Positions 8,957 to 12,544 of a stretch of DNA of 12,544 nt are shown here, piece by piece. Numbering within the stretch: the stretch's first letter is position 1; each line of letters starts with the position of its first letter. The position numbers and the translations under genes are program-made. This stretch comes from Funneliformis mosseae (taxonomy: Eukaryota; Glomeromycota; Glomeromycetes; Glomerales; Glomeraceae), in NCBI GenBank assembly GCA_910592005.1, contig CAJVPP010003120.1, forward strand, positions 1-12,544. Direction: 5' to 3'. The notes under the pieces are model-generated. The model had not been told where the DNA came from, searched no databases, and saw nothing but the letters and a program-made list of their open reading frames with translations.

Positions 8957-9381
8957 ATTATATAAAATCTTTAATTAATTTATTTATATCATAATCATCA
9001 TTATCATCTTTATCATCATCAATTTTATTATATTTTTTGAATCTAGAAATATTTACATGATCGATAATAATAATTGGTTCAAAATTAAATTATTTTACTA
9101 TTTTTAATTCTTTTTTTATATCTATATTTACCGCTCCTTCTTGTGCTCTTAAACTTAATAAAATACTTGTTTTATTATCTTCTTCAACTATTTCTTCATA
9201 ACTTTTACTTAAAAATATTTCAACCATTTTGATAATTTCTTTTTTTTTTGTTAATTCATTGTTATATTTTAATTCATTTTTTATATTTCCTATATAATAT
9301 TGATATATTTTTATTGTTAATTCTATCATAGTAATAAATAATTGAATGTGTCTTTTTCCATAAATTTATCCTACAGAAGAC
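8957..9381 (-). pseudogene. C-terminal exon of the hAT-type transposase
   Basis: The minus frame reads GKRHIQLFITMIELTIKIYQ, then YYIGNIKNELKYNNELTKKK, to a TAA near 9087-9089. It then continues in the same frame for another 44 codons (NFEPIIIIDHVNISRFKK and an acidic DDDKDDNDDY tail) to a stop at 8957-8959. An ATG at 9327-9329 would open a 79-codon frame, but the similarity extends upstream of it, so I do not take that ATG as a real start. The Gly-stop-Ile-Tyr-Gly-Lys-Arg motif has TAA where Trp is usual. Confidence 0.75.
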
Positions 9382-9454
9382 CTATAAAATAGAATATTAA
9401 ATAATTAATATAATAAAATTTTAATTTAATTTAATAATGAAGTAAATAAATTAC
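9382..9454 (-). other. Probable relic intron in the transposase
   Basis: About 73 nt with GTAATT at the minus-strand 5' end (9454) and TTTTATAG at the 3' end. Coding similarity (SCER-I) stops before it and resumes right after it (SSVG-stop-IYGKR). Joining the two sides leaves the frame off by one, so either the exact borders or the frame have been altered. Confidence 0.55.
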
Positions 9455-10778
9455 TATATCATATTCTTTCACAACTTCTGCATATAGACTTATTGAAAAT
9501 AATCAAATTGCAAAATTTTGCAATTAATTCTTTGTAGAAAAATATGTGTTCCACTATTTTAATAGATTATCTTCTCCATGAAGATAAGGTACATTAAATT
9601 GCACTTTATTTAATTTGTAGTTTCTTAATTGACTAATCAATTTACTATAATTTTTTTTTTATATCCCATTACCTTATAAATATTATTAGCTTTTATTAAA
9701 ATTTCTGATATACAATTATTAGGAATACTCAATCCTAGATTAATATAATTAATATTAAATATTATAATTAAAATTATTAATTAATTAATAAATAAAATAA
9801 AAAATATATAAACCTTTAAAATACAAATAAAAAAAAATGCAAATTAAATAAATATCATCATTATAATTATTAAATCTAATAATTATATAAAATAATTATT
9901 ATTAATTATTATTATAAAATATAAATTAACAATTGCTTTAAAAATTTATCTTTTATTATATTTTTTTATACAATAATTTTTAAATATATTATAATCAAAA
10001 TTTGACAAATTTTGATATAAAATACCAATTCTTAATAATTTTATAAAACAATCTGCTAAATTGGTATTTTTTCATTCTAAAAATAATATTGTTTGTTTAA
10101 TTAAAAGTAATATACTGGTAAGCTCTTCAACATTGTTAAAAAAATCTCTCTTATTAATAATTGATTTTACAGCTTCACTTGTTATTTTATCACGATGTTT
10201 TCATAAATCTATTTTAAATTAAATATTAAAATTATTAAAATTTTAAAATTACAAAAATATTTATTTTTTCAATAAAATAATTTTTAAATCATAAAATTAA
10301 TGCTGTACATTTAGTAATAGTAATCCATTTAGTTTTAACATATATTTTTAACCCTCTTTCTAAATTTCATTTTTTAAAATTAATTTTTTAAGTAAATTAT
10401 CACATTAATATGATTTTTTAAAATAACTGACTAAAATATTACAATATTTTATAATTTTGCTACAAAATCATATTATAAATATTATGTGAAATAAGATTTA
10501 TATAGTATGTAATATATTGAACATTAAAGATTTTGGAAAATTGTGTTAAAATTAGCTGTTGTGTTAATAAAATATTAGACTTATTATCAGTTACTATTGT
10601 ATAAAATTTGCTAATTCTTATCTTATTAAAAATTTTAAGGATCTCCTCTACAATTAATTCTTCAGTATATGATACTCTAACAAATCTTTAATTTGAAATA
10701 AATACTCTTCTCAAATTGATGTAAGAATTACAAAATTCCATAAAGATCATCCTGTAAGTGATATCTATCTATCTAACG

Positions 10779-10925
10779 CTATAATTTAAATTTATTAAAA
10801 TTTTAATTATTTGTTTATTACAATTATCTTAACTACTGTTTTTATAATTAACATTTTTTTAATTTAAATATTATTATTTTCTTTTATTTATTTAAAATAA
10901 TTATAATATATAATTACATATTTAC
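10779..10925 (-). other. Probable relic intron in the transposase
   Basis: The minus strand reads ATTAG|GTAAATATG at 10925 and AATTATAG at 10779-10780, giving about 147 nt. Upstream is the LKVEKV segment and downstream the ISLTG segment, with no transposase-like sequence in between. The donor and acceptor are canonical but the borders were placed by eye. Confidence 0.55.
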
Positions 10926-11289
10926 CTAATATTAAATTATTTGTAATTTCTAAACTTTTTCAACTTTTAGATTAATTCTTATTAATTCTTATTCAAGAAG
11001 TTCTATTGCAAGTTTTTTTCTTGATAGTATAATGTAATTTTCACATAAAATTTTTAATAAATCCATAAAAAAGGATTTTTAATTATAGTAAATACTATAT
11101 TACAATAAATAAATACTTTAATTAATATGCTATCTATTATTTTTTATTTACTATTTATTATTTTACTATTATCATAATATTGATATATATTTGTTTATTT
11201 TAAATCAACCTTTATACGTTTACTATCATTTTAATATTTCTTCATTATCTAAAATAATTGTTTCATTTGTAATTTCTTTTGCAAATATA

Positions 11290-11440
11290 TGTGCTATATT
11301 TTTAAGATATTTATCATAATGGGAAGCTAAATGCTAACACATTTTTTATAATCTACTTTCAGTCCATTCATATTAATAATATATACAAGTAGCTTTATAA
11401 TGATTACGAGATATTTTTATTCCTTTAATTACAGTCAGGG
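11290..11440 (-). pseudogene. BED-like zinc-finger exon of the transposase
   Basis: BED fingers bind DNA and are common at the N-terminus of hAT transposases. The minus frame reads ISRNHYKATCIYY, stop, YEWTESRL and later HLASHYDKYLKNIAHIFAKE. The second Cys of the C-x2-C pair and the last ligand after HLASH are Tyr, both one transition away from Cys or His. Stops at two expected Gln or Cys positions show that this exon is dead too. Confidence 0.65.
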
Positions 11441-11480
11441 ATTTTACCAAATATAGAATTTCTAAATACAGTGTTGATTG

Positions 11481-11716
11481 ACAAATGATTGACATTCTAG
11501 AAGTTCATAAAAATTCGCTGATCATTCTAAAATTATAAATGATTGATAAACTGAAATATATTAAATATATTAACCATGACCGGTGGCTTATATTTTTTTA
11601 ATTTCTTTATTTTTATTATTTTTAGCAGAGATGCAAGACCTTTTTACGTAATATGCTGAATGATTACATAATCAATTGACCGTGACTGTTATCCAGAGCA
11701 ATTCATTAATAAGTTT
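11481..11716. other. Spacer upstream of the transposase relic
   Basis: No open frame is seen. It includes the 5' flank of the hAT relic and an island of higher GC with ATGACCGG (11577-11584) and ATTGACCGTGACTG (11675-11688). A palindrome TGATTA-CA-TAATCA lies at 11661-11674. The element terminus probably lies in this stretch, but I cannot fix it. Confidence 0.45.
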
Positions 11717-11825
11717 CTTTTTTATTTTAATTTTAATTTTTTTTTACTCCTTTTCTCCCTCTCCCTTTCTCTCTCTTCCTCTTTCTCTCTTCCTTTCTTT
11801 CTCTTTTTCTCACTCCTTTTTTTGT
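11717..11825 (+). repeat. Long polypyrimidine tract ending in an acceptor-like TTTGTAG
   Basis: Apart from short A-containing interruptions near its start, about 110 bases are T and C, with CT/CTT microsatellite character (for example CTCCCTCTCCCTTTCTCTC). It runs directly into TTTTTTTGTAG (AG at 11826-11827), which opens the first unit of the following array. It could be a simple-sequence expansion of the pyrimidine stretch found in each array unit. Confidence 0.8.
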
Positions 11826-11908
11826 AGGAACAGCTTTAGATTTTGAATTTTCTTAGAAATATATCTTTTGGTAAGTTTTGGGCAAAATGGATGGAGTTCT
11901 TCATTAAG

Positions 11909-11931
11909 AAAGAACGTTACTAACATTCTTT
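11909..11931. repeat. Palindrome of array unit 1
   Basis: AAAGAACGTTA (11909-11919), C at 11920, TAACATTCTTT (11921-11931). Ten of eleven pairs match. The exception is C11915 with A11925, which would be a G-U wobble in a minus-strand transcript. TACTAAC lies across the centre. Confidence 0.8.
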
Positions 11932-12040
11932 TTCCTTTATTTTTTTTGTAGAAACAACTTCTAGTAACCTTTGGCTCTTGAAATTTCTCTTGGATCGGCT
12001 CTTGAGGGTAAGTATTGAATAGGTGGGGTTCTTCTTTAAG

Positions 12041-12063
12041 AAAGAACGTTACTAACGTTCTTT
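12041..12063. repeat. Palindrome of array unit 2
   Basis: AAAGAACGTTA (12041-12051), C at 12052, TAACGTTCTTT (12053-12063): eleven perfect pairs. TACTAAC lies across the centre and the acceptor-like AG is at 12080-12081. Confidence 0.85.
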
Positions 12064-12172
12064 TTTCTTTCTTTTTTGTAGAAACGGCTTCTAAGAACAT
12101 TTGAATTATGGAAGTTCTCTTGGGTCAACTCTTGGAAGGTAGGTTTTGAATGGGGTGGAATTCTTCCTTGAG

Positions 12173-12195
12173 AAAGAATGTTACTAACATTCTTT
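12173..12195. repeat. Palindrome of array unit 3
   Basis: AAAGAATGTTA (12173-12183), C at 12184, TAACATTCTTT (12185-12195): eleven perfect pairs. Compared with unit 2, C-G has become T-A by changes in both arms. Confidence 0.85.
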
Positions 12196-12305
12196 TTTCT
12201 CTTTCTTTTTTGTAAGAACAGTTTCTAAGAACCTTTAGACCATAGAATTTCTCTTAGATCGGCTCTTGGAAGGTATACTTTAAATGGAGTGGGTTCTTTT
12301 TTGAG

Positions 12306-12328
12306 AAAGAACATTACTAATGTTCTTT
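12306..12328. repeat. Palindrome of array unit 4
   Basis: AAAGAACATTA (12306-12316), C at 12317, TAATGTTCTTT (12318-12328): eleven perfect pairs. Compared with unit 2, the neighbouring G-C pair has become A-T in both arms. The branch-like string becomes TACTAAT. Confidence 0.85.
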
Positions 12329-12375
12329 TTTCTTTCTTTTTTTATAAGAATGGCTTCTGAATCATAGAATTTCTC

Positions 12376-12544
12376 TTGAATCAGTACTTTAGCTTTATAA
12401 CTTGTTTCATGAATTATGTAATTAATAGCAATAGTATATTATTTAATAATATCTTAATATTTTATTTATTTGATAATATTAGTTAGTAATGTACAAAATT
12501 TTTGAATACATTATAAATAAATAAATAGATTATTCAAATATTAT
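12376..12544. other. AT-rich end of window
   Basis: After the truncated fifth array unit the sequence returns to plain AT-rich DNA. I see no gene or repeat structure here. Confidence 0.5.

Larger units (their letters stand above)
8957..11480 (-). pseudogene. hAT-type transposase with BED-like finger and DUF659-like core (broken)
   Basis: hAT transposases cut and paste DNA elements in the nucleus. In minus order: a BED-like finger, HYKATCIYY then HLASHY (about 11310-11430); a linker FFMDLLKILCENY (about 11030-11070) and LIRINLKVEKV (about 10955-10990); the DUF659-like core with ISLTG-stop-SSLWNFVILTS and YLFQIKDL (about 10660-10770), FYTIVTDNKSNILL (about 10570-10610), FNVQYITYYINLI (about 10485-10525) and GLKIYVKTKWITITKC (about 10310-10357). 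Then come KSIINKRDFFNNVEELTSIL (about 10110-10170), NTNLADCFIKLLRI (about 10030-10075), an SCER string (about 9465-9478) and the dimerisation-type end IYGKRHIQL with YYIGNIKNEL. The tail is Asp-rich. Many stops and frameshifts exist; Cys and His of the finger and core are often Tyr. Short GT-AG intron-like gaps interrupt it. The family resembles hAT elements I associate with mycorrhizal fungi. Confidence 0.85.
11826..12375 (+). repeat. Tandem array of about 132-bp intron-exon-like units
   Basis: Four full units and a partial fifth repeat with centre-to-centre spacing of 132, 132 and 133 bp. Each unit reads on the plus strand: exon-like segment (11828-11870, 11952-12007, 12082-12138, 12217-12272), donor GTAAGT, GTAAGT, GTAGGT or GTATAC, about 74-81 nt of intron-like DNA with TACTAAC or TACTAAT, a pyrimidine tract, then GTAG or TAAG. 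Exon-like units of 56-57 nt share CTTCTAAGAACCTTTG, AATTTCTCTTGGATC and GGCTCTTGGAAG. No common reading frame is open in all: 12082-12138 is open in frame 1 and 11952-12007 in frame 3, while the others have stops. The minus strand is open for 96 codons over units one and two (11810-12100), but a 1-nt length change breaks that frame in the next unit. Confidence 0.85.

Noticed and set aside
8834..11688. CAGTATGTGTAC (8834) and minus-strand CAGTCACGGTCA (11688) as hAT terminal inverted repeats
   Set aside because: Only about half of the bases match after CAGT and the outer 8 bases do not form a duplication.
1..12544. tRNA or rRNA genes
   Set aside because: I saw no cloverleaf with a GGTTCGAATCC-like arm and no rRNA-like conserved stretch on either strand. 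The AT content makes weak cloverleafs unreliable.

Overview
The window is about three-quarters A+T and reads as eukaryotic repeat-rich DNA. There are no bacterial operons or ribosome binding sites. There are decayed transposable elements, GT-AG intron-like segments and canonical TACTAAC branch-point strings. The retroelement and hAT-type transposase relics resemble families I know from arbuscular mycorrhizal fungi (Glomeromycotina, such as Rhizophagus or Gigaspora). That assignment is from memory of the families and is not proven here. No intact, clearly functional gene is present.

Layout: (1) 2-238, minus strand: an open frame of about 79 codons running off the left edge, possibly an exon of an unknown gene. 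(2) 591-7919, minus strand: a complete but dead Ty3/gypsy LTR retrotransposon. The 5' LTR is on the right (7451-7919) and the 3' LTR on the left (591-1053). Between them lie gag, protease, RT, RNase H and integrase in canonical order, with a polypurine tract abutting the 3' LTR. Stops and frameshifts run throughout, and several catalytic residues are lost. (3) About 7930-8590: an AT-rich tandem array of 94-121 bp units carrying small palindromes. (4) 8957-11480, minus strand: a dead hAT-type transposase gene with BED-like finger, DUF659-like core and C-terminal CER/dimerisation region, apparently interrupted by short introns. (5) About 11717-12375: a long polypyrimidine tract leading into a second tandem array of about 132 bp units.

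The most unusual object is the right-hand array. Each unit on the plus strand looks like a mini-intron plus a mini-exon: GTAAG-type donor, TACTAAC box, pyrimidine tract, TTGTAG-type acceptor, then about 56 nt of exon. The TACTAAC box sits at the centre of an 11-bp-arm palindrome, and paired base changes between units keep the palindrome intact. The left array (7930-8590) has the same overall plan with unrelated sequence. In both elements most damage fits C:G to T:A transitions (Gln or Trp to stop, Asp to Asn, Glu to Lys, His or Cys to Tyr), consistent with methylation-linked deamination or a RIP-like process. All alignments were made by eye.
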